This document shows positions 40,878 through 48,907 of a DNA stretch of 64,000 nt, in pieces (positions within the stretch are counted from its first letter, which is position 1; every line of letters starts with the position of its first letter). This stretch comes from Streptomyces sp. NBC_01428. GTDB lineage: Bacteria; Actinomycetota; Actinomycetes; Streptomycetales; Streptomycetaceae. The translations under genes were made by a program, and so were the position numbers. The stretch is from positions 6,572,001 to 6,636,000 of the forward strand of contig NZ_CP109499.1 of assembly GCF_036231965.1 (NCBI RefSeq), written 5' to 3'. The notes beneath the pieces are model-generated. The model saw nothing but the letters and a program-made list of their open reading frames with translations, searched no databases and was not told the origin of the DNA.

Positions 40878-41687
40878 GTGAAAAAGCTCTCCGCACGACG
40901 ACGCCATCCGCTGGCGGCGGTCGTCGTCCTACTCCTCGCGCTGGCGGCCACCGGGGGGCTGTACGCCGCGTTCGCACCCGCGGGCAAGGCGCAGGCCGAT
41001 GAAACCGCCCAGTCCCTCGCCATCACCGAGGGCAAGAAGCTGTACGCCGTGGGCTGCGCAAGCTGCCACGGAACCGGCGGTCAGGGCACCTCCGACGGGC
41101 CGAGCCTGGTGGGAGTGGGCGCCGCGGCGGTCGACTTCCAGGTCGGCACCGGACGTATGCCGGCCCAGCAGCCCGGCGCGCAGATCCCGAAGAAGAAGGT
41201 CATCTACTCGCAGGCCGAGATCGACCAGCTCGCGGCGTTCATCGCCTCGCTCGGGGCCGGTCCTTCGGTCCCGACGAAGAGCCAGGTCAGTCCCGAGGGC
41301 GCGGACATCGCCAAGGGTGGCGAACTGTTCCGCACCAACTGCGCCCAGTGCCACAACTTCACCGGCAAGGGCGGCGCGCTGACCCACGGCAAGTTCGCGC
41401 CGACTCTTGAGGGTGTCGACCCGAAGCACATCTACGAGGCCATGCAGACGGGCCCGCAGAACATGCCGTCCTTCCCCGACACCACGCTGACGGAGAAGAA
41501 CAAGAAGGACATCATCGCGTACCTCGACGCGGTCAACGGTGACAACACCGAGAGCCCCGGCGGTCTCGAACTGGGCGGTCTCGGACCGGTCAGCGAGGGC
41601 CTGTTCGGCTGGATCTTCGGACTTGGCACCCTGGTCGCCGTCGCCGTCTGGGTCGCCGCTCGGACCGCAAAGGCCAAGAAGTCATGA
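40878..41687 (+). CDS. qcrC: diheme cytochrome c subunit of the bcc complex
   Basis: This 269-residue protein has an N-terminal signal/anchor, two heme c motifs (CASCH at about residue 60 and CAQCH at about 155) and a C-terminal helix (GWIFGLGTLVAVAVWVAA). In actinobacteria it replaces soluble cytochrome c by passing electrons from the bc complex directly to the aa3 oxidase in a supercomplex. Its stop overlaps the qcrA start (ATGA). Confidence 0.97.
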   Translation: MKKLSARRRHPLAAVVVLLLALAATGGLYAAFAPAGKAQADETAQSLAITEGKKLYAVGCASCHGTGGQGTSDGPSLVGVGAAAVDFQVGTGRMPAQQPGAQIPKKKVIYSQAEIDQLAAFIASLGAGPSVPTKSQVSPEGADIAKGGELFRTNCAQCHNFTGKGGALTHGKFAPTLEGVDPKHIYEAMQTGPQNMPSFPDTTLTEKNKKDIIAYLDAVNGDNTESPGGLELGGLGPVSEGLFGWIFGLGTLVAVAVWVAARTAKAKKS

Positions 41688-42760
41688 GTAGCCAAGACAT
41701 TCCAGAAGAGAACGTGCCCGCTGAGCGGGCCACCGACGACCACGCCGGTCACGGTCATGCCTCGGTCGCCGTCGCGGACGAGCAGAACCCGTTCGCGGAC
41801 CCGGGGCTGCCGCCCCACGAGCACCGCATCCAGGACATCGACGAGCAGGCCGCCAAGCGGTCCGAGCGACTTGTGGCCCTGCTGTTCGTGCTGTCGATGC
41901 TGGCGACCGTCGCCTTCATCGTCGCGTACGTGGCGATCCCCAACGACAAGTCGATCTACGTCTTCCCGATCGGTCACATCAGCGCGCTGAACTTCACGCT
42001 GGGTCTGACGCTCGGGGTGGCACTGTTCGCGATCGGCGCAGGCGCGGTCCACTGGGCCCGCACCCTGATGTCCGACGTGGAGATCGCCGACGAGCGTCAC
42101 GCGATCGAGGCGGAGCCCGAGGTCAAGGCCAAGGTCCTGGCCGACTTCAAGCAGGGTGCCAAGGAGTCCGCGCTCGGCCGTCGCAAGCTGATCCGCAACA
42201 CGATGTTCGGCGCGCTGGCCCTGTTCCCGCTCTCCGGCGTCATGCTGCTGCGCGACCTCGGTCCGCTGCCCGGCACGAAGCTCCGCCACACCCTGTGGTC
42301 CAAGGGCAAGCTCCTCGTCAACATGAACACCAACGAGCCGCTCCGTCCCTCGGACGTGGCCGTCGGTTCTCTGACCTTCGTCAAGCCCGAGGGCCTGGAG
42401 GAGCACGACGAGGACTTCCAGAAGCAGATCGCCAAGGCGGCCCTGATGATCATCCGGCTCCAGCCGGACAACATCAAGGACAAGCAGGAACTCGAGTGGT
42501 CCTACCAGGGCATCGTGGCGTACTCGAAGATCTGCACCCACGTCGGCTGCCCGATCTCCCTGTACGAGCAGCAGACGCACCACGCGCTGTGCCCGTGCCA
42601 CCAGTCCACCTTCGACCTCTCCGACGGTGCCCGAGTCATCTTCGGCCCGGCCGGTCACCCGCTGCCGCAGCTGCGCATCGGCGTGAACGATGAGGGTTAC
42701 CTCGAAGCGCTCGGCGACTTCGAAGTGCCCGTCGGTCCTGCATTCTGGGAGCGCGGATGA
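41684..42760 (+). CDS. qcrA: Rieske iron-sulfur subunit
   Basis: This 358-residue subunit has three N-terminal membrane helices (actinobacterial type), including VALLFVLSMLATVAFIVAYV, and a C-terminal Rieske domain. The [2Fe-2S] ligands are in CTHVGCP and CPCHQS. The hydrophilic N-terminus is His/Asp/Glu rich. Overlaps of 4 bp at both ends couple it to qcrC and qcrB. Confidence 0.97.
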   Translation: MSSQDIPEENVPAERATDDHAGHGHASVAVADEQNPFADPGLPPHEHRIQDIDEQAAKRSERLVALLFVLSMLATVAFIVAYVAIPNDKSIYVFPIGHISALNFTLGLTLGVALFAIGAGAVHWARTLMSDVEIADERHAIEAEPEVKAKVLADFKQGAKESALGRRKLIRNTMFGALALFPLSGVMLLRDLGPLPGTKLRHTLWSKGKLLVNMNTNEPLRPSDVAVGSLTFVKPEGLEEHDEDFQKQIAKAALMIIRLQPDNIKDKQELEWSYQGIVAYSKICTHVGCPISLYEQQTHHALCPCHQSTFDLSDGARVIFGPAGHPLPQLRIGVNDEGYLEALGDFEVPVGPAFWERG

Positions 42761-44394
42761 GCACTACGACCACCTCCGACTCGCGCTCGCGCGAGAAGGC
42801 GCCCGCCGGTGAGCGGGTAGCCGACTGGGCCGACGGCCGCCTGGGGATCTACTCCCTGGCCAAGGCCAACATGCGCAAGATCTTCCCCGACCACTGGTCG
42901 TTCATGCTGGGTGAGATCTGCCTGTACAGCTTCATCATCATCATCCTCACGGGTGTGTACCTGACGCTGTTCTTCCACCCGTCGATGAACGAGGTGGAGT
43001 ACCACGGCAGCTACGTCCCGCTGCAGGGACAGCTGATGTCCGAGGCGTTCAACTCGACCATGCACATCTCCTTCGATGTGCGCGGTGGCCTGCTGATCCG
43101 TCAGATCCACCACTGGGCCGCGCTGATCTTCCTCGCCGGCATGTTCGTGCACATGATGCGCGTGTTCTTCACGGGTGCGTTCCGCAAGCCCCGTGAGGTC
43201 AACTGGGTCTTCGGATTCCTGCTGTTCGTCCTCGGCATGTTCACCGGCTTCACCGGTTACTCGCTCCCGGACGACCTGCTCTCCGGTACCGGTGTCCGCT
43301 TCATGGAGGGCGCGGTCCTGTCCGTGCCGATCGTCGGCACGTACCTGTCGTTCTTCCTCTTCGGCGGCGAGTTCCCGGGCGGCGACTTCGTGGCCCGCTT
43401 CTACTCGGTGCACGTGCTGCTGCTGCCGGGCATCATGCTCGGCCTGGTCGTCGGCCACCTGATCCTGGTCTTCTACCACAAGCACACCCAGTTCGCGGGC
43501 CCCGGCAAGACGAACAAGAACGTCGTCGGCATGCCGCTGCTGCCGGTCTACATGGCCAAGGCCGGAGGCTTCTTCTTCCTGGTCTTCGGTGTCATCGCGG
43601 CCATCGCGGCGATCGCCTCGATCAACCCGATCTGGTCGCTGGGTCCCTACCGTCCGGACCAGGTGTCCACCGGCGCCCAGCCGGACTGGTACATGGGCTT
43701 CTCCGAGGGCCTGATCCGTGTCATGCCGGGCTGGGAGATCAACCTCTGGGGTCACACGCTCGTCCTGGGCGTGTTCATCCCGCTGGTCATCTTCCCGCTG
43801 GTCCTGGTCGCGATCGCGGTCTACCCGTTCATCGAGTCCTGGGTCACCGGCGACAAGCGCGAGCACCACATCCTGGACCGCCCGCGCAACGTCCCGACCC
43901 GGACCGCGTTCGGCGTCGCCTGGATCAGCTGGTACTTCGTGCTCCTCGTCGGCGGCGGCAACGACATCTGGGCCACGCACTTCCACCTGGCGATCAACTC
44001 GATCACCTGGTTCGTGCGCATCGCCTTCTTCGTCGTGCCGGTGCTCACGTTCCTCGCCACCAAGCGGATCTGCCTCGGCCTCCAGCGCCGGGACCGGGAC
44101 AAGGTGCTGCACGGCCGCGAGTCGGGCATCATCAAGCGCCTGCCGCACGGTGAGTTCATCGAGGTGCACGAGCCGCTCAGCCAGGACGCGCTGCACACGC
44201 TCACCGCGCACGACCAGTACAAGCCGGCCGAGATCGGCCCGGCGGTCGACGAGAACGGTGTCGAGCGCAAGGTCAACAGCGCGCAGAAGCTGCGCGCCAA
44301 GATGAGCAAGGGCTTCTACGGGGAGGACAACCAGATCCCCAAGCCCACCGTCGAGGAGTACAAGGAGATCACGAGCGGCCACGGCCACCACTGA
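42757..44394 (+). CDS. qcrB: cytochrome b subunit of the bcc complex
   Basis: This 545-residue cytochrome b has the di-heme four-helix core (IHHWAALIFLAGMFVHMMRVFF; TGFTGYSLPDDLLSGTG; VHVLLLPGIMLGLVVGHLI) and additional C-terminal helices. The long, hydrophilic C-terminal tail (about residues 430-545, ending GHGHH) is typical of actinobacterial QcrB. The quinol site is the target of QcrB inhibitors in mycobacteria. A terminator follows. Confidence 0.97.
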   Translation: MSTTTTSDSRSREKAPAGERVADWADGRLGIYSLAKANMRKIFPDHWSFMLGEICLYSFIIIILTGVYLTLFFHPSMNEVEYHGSYVPLQGQLMSEAFNSTMHISFDVRGGLLIRQIHHWAALIFLAGMFVHMMRVFFTGAFRKPREVNWVFGFLLFVLGMFTGFTGYSLPDDLLSGTGVRFMEGAVLSVPIVGTYLSFFLFGGEFPGGDFVARFYSVHVLLLPGIMLGLVVGHLILVFYHKHTQFAGPGKTNKNVVGMPLLPVYMAKAGGFFFLVFGVIAAIAAIASINPIWSLGPYRPDQVSTGAQPDWYMGFSEGLIRVMPGWEINLWGHTLVLGVFIPLVIFPLVLVAIAVYPFIESWVTGDKREHHILDRPRNVPTRTAFGVAWISWYFVLLVGGGNDIWATHFHLAINSITWFVRIAFFVVPVLTFLATKRICLGLQRRDRDKVLHGRESGIIKRLPHGEFIEVHEPLSQDALHTLTAHDQYKPAEIGPAVDENGVERKVNSAQKLRAKMSKGFYGEDNQIPKPTVEEYKEITSGHGHH

Positions 44395-44424
44395 TCCCCG
44401 CGACACCCCGGTTCGCCACGGCAG

Positions 44425-44448
44425 GAGCCCCGTCCACGGACGGGGCTC
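44425..44448 (+). terminator. terminator of the ctaE-qcrCAB operon
   Basis: GAGCCCCGTCC (44425-44435) pairs with GGACGGGGCTC (44438-44448) in a compact hairpin followed by TT, 30 bp past qcrB. Confidence 0.8.
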
Positions 44449-44536
44449 TTCGCCGTCTCCGGGGCTGGATAGGGTGGACTCACCCCCGTGCTGCGGGGCG
44501 AACCCACTCGCGTGACCCAGGAACCCAGGAGCGACC

Positions 44537-45601
44537 ATGAGCGCTGTGAACCCCGCTGGAGGCGACACCGCGGCGGGCCGTTCCTGGCCCGAGGTACTGA
44601 ACGGCCTTCTCGAAGGCCGCGACCAGAGCGCGGACGACACGGCCTGGGCGATGGACCGCATCATGCGCGGCGAGGCGACCGACGCGCAGATCGCCGGCTT
44701 CGTGGTGGCCCTGCGGGCCAAGGGCGAGACCGTCCAGGAGATCTCCGGCCTGGTCCGGGCGATGTACGAGCACGCCAACGTGATCGAGGTGCCCGGGCGG
44801 ACCGTCGACATCGTCGGCACGGGCGGCGACGGCGCGAAGACCGTCAACATCTCCACCATGTCCTCGATCGTGGTGGCCGGCACCGGCGCCAAGGTCGTCA
44901 AGCACGGCAACCGGGCCGCGTCCTCCGCGTCCGGCTCCTCGGACGTCCTGGAGAAGCTCGGCGTCAATCTCCAGCTGACGGTGAAGCGGGTCGCGGAGGT
45001 GGCCGAGGAGGCCGGGATCACCTTCTGCTTCGCGGTCAAGTTCCACCCGGCGCTGCGCCATGTGGCGGCGGCGCGCGGACAGCTCGGCATCCGGACGACC
45101 TTCAACGTGCTCGGACCGCTGACGAATCCGGCCCGGGTCAAGGCCCAGGCGGTCGGGGTCGCCGACCCCCGGATGGCGCCCATCGTGGCGGGCGTCTTCG
45201 CCGAGCGCGGCAACTCCTCGCTCGTCTTCCGCGGCGACGACGGCCTCGACGAGCTGACCACCACCGCCGGCTCCCGGGTCTGGGTGGTCCGCGACGGCAA
45301 GGTCACGGAGGAGCACTTCCACCCCCGCGACGTCGGCCTCGACGTCGTTCCGGTGGAGGCGCTGCGCGGAGCCGACGCCGCGTACAACGCGGAGGTCGCC
45401 CGGCGGCTGCTGGACGGCGAGACCGGGCCGGTGCGCGACGCCGTGCTGCTGAACTCGGCGGCCGCCCTGGTGGCCCTGTCGCCGGCCGACGCGCCCCTCG
45501 CGGACCAGCTCCGGGCCGGTATGGCGAAGGCGGCGGAGGCGATCGACTCCGGGGCCGCGAAGCGCACCCTCGACCGGTGGGTGGCGGCCAGCAACGCCTG
45601 A
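44537..45601 (+). CDS. trpD: anthranilate phosphoribosyltransferase
   Basis: TrpD transfers phosphoribose from PRPP to anthranilate, the second step of the tryptophan branch. The 354-residue product has the signature IVGTGGDGAKTVNISTMSS (PRPP loop), KHGNRAASSASGSSDVLE, and RTTFNVLGPLTNPA. It is a single gene here, away from other trp genes, preceded by CCCAGGAGCG. It ends in a strong hairpin, so it is not co-transcribed with the riboswitch-controlled gene downstream. Confidence 0.95.
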   Translation: MSAVNPAGGDTAAGRSWPEVLNGLLEGRDQSADDTAWAMDRIMRGEATDAQIAGFVVALRAKGETVQEISGLVRAMYEHANVIEVPGRTVDIVGTGGDGAKTVNISTMSSIVVAGTGAKVVKHGNRAASSASGSSDVLEKLGVNLQLTVKRVAEVAEEAGITFCFAVKFHPALRHVAAARGQLGIRTTFNVLGPLTNPARVKAQAVGVADPRMAPIVAGVFAERGNSSLVFRGDDGLDELTTTAGSRVWVVRDGKVTEEHFHPRDVGLDVVPVEALRGADAAYNAEVARRLLDGETGPVRDAVLLNSAAALVALSPADAPLADQLRAGMAKAAEAIDSGAAKRTLDRWVAASNA

Positions 45602-45616
45602 GCGACGCCGGCGTGA

Positions 45617-45653
45617 CGCAAGGCGCGGTCCACAATTCGGACCGCGCCTTGCG
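45617..45653 (+). terminator. terminator of trpD
   Basis: CGCAAGGCGCGGTCC (45617-45631) pairs perfectly with 45639-45653 around a 7-nt loop, directly before the SAM-IV-like leader. Confidence 0.88.
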
Positions 45654-45683
45654 CGTCGAAGATCTTCTGGCAAGATGCTGTAC

Positions 45684-45842
45684 CAGGTCATGAGCGACAG
45701 CCATCAGGCCCCGGCCGGCTGTCCGGCAACCCTCCGTCCGTGGCGGGGTGCCCCGGGTGAAGACCAGGCCGTAGGCAGCGAGGTCTACGGCAAGCGCGGA
45801 CCCCTCCCACTCTTTCGAGTGGACGTAACCAGGGGTCCTGGT
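45684..45842 (+). promoter_or_regulatory. SAM-IV-like riboswitch and expression platform
   Basis: This stretch has the actinobacterial SAM-IV arrangement. P1 strands are GGTC (45686-45689) and GACC (45762-45765). A GACAGCC/GGCTGTC arm, CCGGCAACCCTCC, and a distal GTAGGCAGCGAGGTCTAC arm and GGCAAGCGCGG element also resemble it. SAM-IV riboswitches bind S-adenosylmethionine and shut off sulfur-metabolism genes. Downstream, GGACCCCT (45798-45805) can pair with AGGGGTCC (45831-45838) enclosing a CCACTC/GAGTGG hairpin, or the latter can fold locally as ACCAGG/CCTGGT (45828-45842). That gives mutually exclusive structures. The assignment is from memory of the consensus; boundaries are approximate. 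Confidence 0.8.
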
Positions 45843-45860
45843 CGTTCGAGGGAGCCTTCT

Positions 45861-45881
45861 GTGAGCAAGCGAATGCGATAG
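45861..45881 (+). CDS. possible six-codon leader ORF (MSKRMR)
   Basis: GTGAGCAAGCGAATGCGATAG reads Met-Ser-Lys-Arg-Met-Arg-stop. GAGGGAG lies 6-12 bp upstream, so a ribosome could initiate here. It lies between the riboswitch platform and the desulfurase-like gene, 108 bp before its ATG. The peptide ends in Met-Arg, which could tie leader translation to methionine or arginine supply, but that is speculative. It may be only a fortuitous ORF. Confidence 0.4.
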   Translation: MSKRMR

Positions 45882-45989
45882 GGCGCCGAGCCCCGCCTCC
45901 GCACACCCTTTTCTCCCCTTCCTGCGCCGAGCGCTGCCTCCGGGCGGCCGGCTCGCGCGGCGATCCCGCCTGCCTCACAGGAGCCCGCC

Positions 45990-47351
45990 ATGTCTGTCAC
46001 CACCACCGCCGCCGACACCTCCGTCTGTGCCCCGCTGCCCGTCCTCGGCCGCGACGTCACCGTGCCGCTCGTCACCGGCGGCGAGGTCAGCTACGCCGCT
46101 CTCGACTACGCCGCCAGCGCCCCCGCCCTCCAGCGGGTGTGGGACGACGTCGCCGCGTACGCCCCGTACTACGGCAGCGTCCACCGCGGTGCCGGGTACC
46201 TCTCGCAGCTGTCCACCGACCTCTTCGAGAACGCCCGCAGGACCGTCGCGGAGTTCCTCGACTGCCGGGCCGACGACCAGGTCGTCTTCACCCGCTCCAC
46301 CACGGACTCGCTCAACCTGCTCGCCGCCGCGCTCCCGGCCGACTGCCAGGTCTTCGTCTTCGAGACCGAGCACCACGCCTCGCTGCTGCCCTGGCGCGAC
46401 GCCCGGGTGACGTACCTGAACGCCCCGCGCACCCCCGGCGAGGCCGTCGCGACCCTGGAGCACGCCCTCGCGGCCCGTGACCCCCACGGACCGGCCCTCG
46501 TCTGCGTCACCGGCGCCTCGAACGTCACCGGGGAGCTGTGGCCGGTGCGGGAGCTCGCCGCAGCCGCGCACGCCCACGGCGCCCGGATCGTCCTCGACGC
46601 CGCCCAGCTCGCCCCGCACCACCCGGTGTCCGTCCAGGACCTCGACGTCGACTGGGTCGCCTTCTCCGGCCACAAGCTGTACGCGCCGTTCGGCTCCGGT
46701 GTCCTCGCGGGCCGCTCCGACTGGCTCCGCGAGGCCGACCCCTACCTCGCCGGTGGCGGCGCCAGCCGCAAGGTCACCCGGCGCGCGGACGGCGGCGTGG
46801 ACGTCGAGTGGCACGACAGCGCGGCCCGCCACGAGGCCGGCTCGCCGAACGTGATCGGCGCCTACTCCATCGCGTCGGCCTGCAAGGCGCTCACCGAAGA
46901 GGGCTTCGACAACCTTCTCGCCCGGGAGCAGCACCTGATCGGCACCGTCCGTGCCGGCCTCGCCGAGGTCCCCGAGGTCCGGATCCTCTCCCTGTTCGGT
47001 GACGACGCCCCGCGGGTCGGCGTCCTCTCCTTCGTCGTCGAGGGCTGGAACAGCTCGCACTTCGCGGCCGCGCTGTCCGCCGAGTACGGCATCGGCGTCC
47101 GCGACGGCCTCTTCTGCGCCCACCCGCTGGTGCGCACACTGCTCGGCAGCGACCCCGAGACCCAGGGGGAGTGCGGCGCCCCCGAGGCGGCGCCCGGCGA
47201 GAAGTCCCTCAACGCCATCCGCGTCAGCTTCGGCGCCGGGACGCCCGACGAGCACGTCGAGCGGTTCGTCCGCGCGGTGCGCGAGCTGGTGCGGGACGGC
47301 GCGCGGTGGCAGTACCGCACCCAGGACGGCCGCTGCGTGCCGGCGGTATAG
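45990..47351 (+). CDS. PLP-dependent cysteine desulfurase-like aminotransferase (class V)
   Basis: This 453-residue class V enzyme has LDYAASAPALQRVWDDV, YGSVHRGAGYLSQLSTDLFENAR, a TRSTTDSLNLLA substrate segment, a VLDAAQLAPHH strand and the PLP-lysine motif WVAFSGHKLYAPFGSG. A long loop ending GLFCAHPL may carry the active Cys. It resembles SufS-like or EgtE-like C-S cleaving enzymes; it is longer than IscS. Control by a SAM-IV-like leader places it in sulfur amino-acid metabolism. Substrate and product are unresolved. Confidence 0.85.
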   Translation: MSVTTTAADTSVCAPLPVLGRDVTVPLVTGGEVSYAALDYAASAPALQRVWDDVAAYAPYYGSVHRGAGYLSQLSTDLFENARRTVAEFLDCRADDQVVFTRSTTDSLNLLAAALPADCQVFVFETEHHASLLPWRDARVTYLNAPRTPGEAVATLEHALAARDPHGPALVCVTGASNVTGELWPVRELAAAAHAHGARIVLDAAQLAPHHPVSVQDLDVDWVAFSGHKLYAPFGSGVLAGRSDWLREADPYLAGGGASRKVTRRADGGVDVEWHDSAARHEAGSPNVIGAYSIASACKALTEEGFDNLLAREQHLIGTVRAGLAEVPEVRILSLFGDDAPRVGVLSFVVEGWNSSHFAAALSAEYGIGVRDGLFCAHPLVRTLLGSDPETQGECGAPEAAPGEKSLNAIRVSFGAGTPDEHVERFVRAVRELVRDGARWQYRTQDGRCVPAV

Positions 47352-47391
47352 GAACCCACGACGACATGCCGCGAGGCGGCGGACGCACCGG

Positions 47392-47673
47392 TCAGGAGTC
47401 GAGACCGATCGCGAACGCCGCCTCCAGGTCGTGCTGGGAGTACGTGCGGAACGCCACGTGCGTGTCCGTCGCCTCGACACCCGGGATCTTGCTGATGCTG
47501 CCGGGGATGACGTCCGCGAGGTCGTCGTGGGACCTGACCCGGACCATGGCGATCAGGTCGTAGGTGCCGGTGACGGAGAAGACCTCGCTGACGCTCTCCA
47601 GCGACGCGATCGACTCGGCGATCTCGGGGATCCGGTCCACGCTGGTCTTGATGAGGACGATCGCGGTGATCAC
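47392..47673 (-). CDS. stand-alone Lrp/AsnC ligand-binding (RAM) domain protein
   Basis: This 93-residue protein, starting at the GTG after GGGAGAG, is ITAIVLIKTSVDRIPEIAES onward with VSEVFSVTGTYDLIAMVRV and SISKIPGVEATDTHVAF. It consists of only the RAM effector-binding domain of Lrp regulators; there is no DNA-binding helix-turn-helix. Such proteins may bind amino acids and modulate full-length Lrp partners. It is convergent with the cysteine desulfurase-like gene, which fits an amino-acid-sensing role but does not prove it. Confidence 0.88.
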   Translation of the reverse strand: MITAIVLIKTSVDRIPEIAESIASLESVSEVFSVTGTYDLIAMVRVRSHDDLADVIPGSISKIPGVEATDTHVAFRTYSQHDLEAAFAIGLDS

Positions 47674-47716
47674 GGCTGGTTCTCTCCCTAGGGGGCCACT
47701 GCTGGGGGATCTCACC

Positions 47717-48481
47717 CTACTCGCGCTCCACCTGGCCCCGTCCGTCCGGCGGGGCACCGACCGGACCCCCCAGGGCCGGCACGACGGGCACGGCGGTGCC
47801 GCGGCGCCCGAACCGCACCCACGCGTAGACGAAGCCCAGCGAGAAGCCCACCAGGTGCGCCAGATAGGCGACGCCGGGGCCCGACTCGCTCTGGCCCGCC
47901 GCCAGCCACTGCAGGGTGAACCAGAACGGCAGCACCACCCAGGCCGGGAACCGCAGCGGCAGGAAGAACAGGAACGGGAAGAGACTGGTGACCCTGGCCT
48001 TGGGGAACAGGTACAGGAACGCGCCGAGCACCGCGGAGATCGCCCCGGACGCCCCGACCAGGGACTGCTCCGAGGAAGCGTTGGCGGCCGCGTAGCCGAG
48101 CAGGGCCAGGTATCCGCACCCGAGGTAGAACAGCGCGAACTCCACATGGCCCATGCGTTCCTCGGTCAGCAGCCCGAAGACGTAGAAGAAGAGCATGTTG
48201 CCCAGGAGGTGGAGCCAGCTGCCGTGGATGAACAGGGCCGTGGCCGGGGTGAGCAGCTCGCGGGGCGGCCCGCCGAACAGATCGGCCGGCACCACGCCCC
48301 AGCGCCGGAAGTACGCCCGTTGGACGGCCAGCAGCTCGTCCCCGGTGCCGTACCCGGGATTGAGGCCCGAGGCGGGACCGATGACGAAGATCAGACAGCA
48401 CAGGACGATCAGCCCGTACGTCACCGGTGCCGACTGGGACCGCACCGCTCTGCCGATTGCCGTACTCCAATTGCCGATCAT
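47717..48481 (-). CDS. rhomboid-family intramembrane serine protease
   Basis: This 254-residue protein has at least six membrane helices and all rhomboid landmarks. These are FIHGSWLHLLGNMLFFYVFG (L1/helix 2 with the oxyanion His-Asn), the active serine in VGASGAISAVLGAF and the catalytic His in YLAHLVGFSLGF. It cleaves membrane proteins within the bilayer; the substrate is unknown. The ATG of MIGNWSTAIG was preferred; another ATG four codons upstream also fits. It is transcribed toward the Lrp-like gene 43 bp downstream, possibly as one unit. Confidence 0.92.
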   Translation of the reverse strand: MIGNWSTAIGRAVRSQSAPVTYGLIVLCCLIFVIGPASGLNPGYGTGDELLAVQRAYFRRWGVVPADLFGGPPRELLTPATALFIHGSWLHLLGNMLFFYVFGLLTEERMGHVEFALFYLGCGYLALLGYAAANASSEQSLVGASGAISAVLGAFLYLFPKARVTSLFPFLFFLPLRFPAWVVLPFWFTLQWLAAGQSESGPGVAYLAHLVGFSLGFVYAWVRFGRRGTAVPVVPALGGPVGAPPDGRGQVERE

Positions 48482-48632
48482 GGTGCAGAGCATGACGTAC
48501 CGGACGGATCGGCACAGACAGCCTCGCCGCCGTGGACGGCCGAGCGTCGACTACCCGCCAGGCCGTAGGGTTACGAGCCACATGTACCGGGAGACCGGTG
48601 CCGGACGGACACTAGAAGGAAGCGACTGCCCT

Positions 48633-48872
48633 ATGACGGTTCCCCTGCCGGACGCCAAGACGCGCTGGCGCTGCTCGCTCTGCGGCAACCTCACGCGCTT
48701 CGACGTCACCCGCTCCTCGAAGGTCGTCGAGTACGTGCACCTCGACCTCGCCGGTGAGCCGAAGGTCGAGGAGCGTGAGGTGGTCAGTGAGACCATCGAG
48801 TCGGTGCGGTGTCGCTGGTGCAACGCGGTGGATCAGGTCGAACTCGTGGACAGGCCGGGCGCCGGCTCCTGA
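48633..48872 (+). CDS. small zinc-ribbon protein
   Basis: This 79-residue protein has two Cys pairs, CSLCG (residues 15-19) and CRWC (about 62-65), a typical zinc ribbon. A beta-rich middle lies between (VVEYVHLDLAGEPKVEERE). The ATG at 48633 follows AGAAGGAAG. Zinc ribbons of this size usually bind RNA, DNA or protein. Function is unknown. It lies 36 bp upstream of the NYN-domain gene and is probably co-transcribed. Confidence 0.85.
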   Translation: MTVPLPDAKTRWRCSLCGNLTRFDVTRSSKVVEYVHLDLAGEPKVEEREVVSETIESVRCRWCNAVDQVELVDRPGAGS

Positions 48873-48907
48873 GGGAGCGGGCCCCGCACGGATAATTGGG
48901 GTGACGG

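Noticed and set aside
42697..45633. Long minus-strand ORF (about 980 codons) opposite qcrB and trpD
   Set aside because: This is a low-complexity shadow; the plus-strand frames encode well-known enzymes with overlapping starts.
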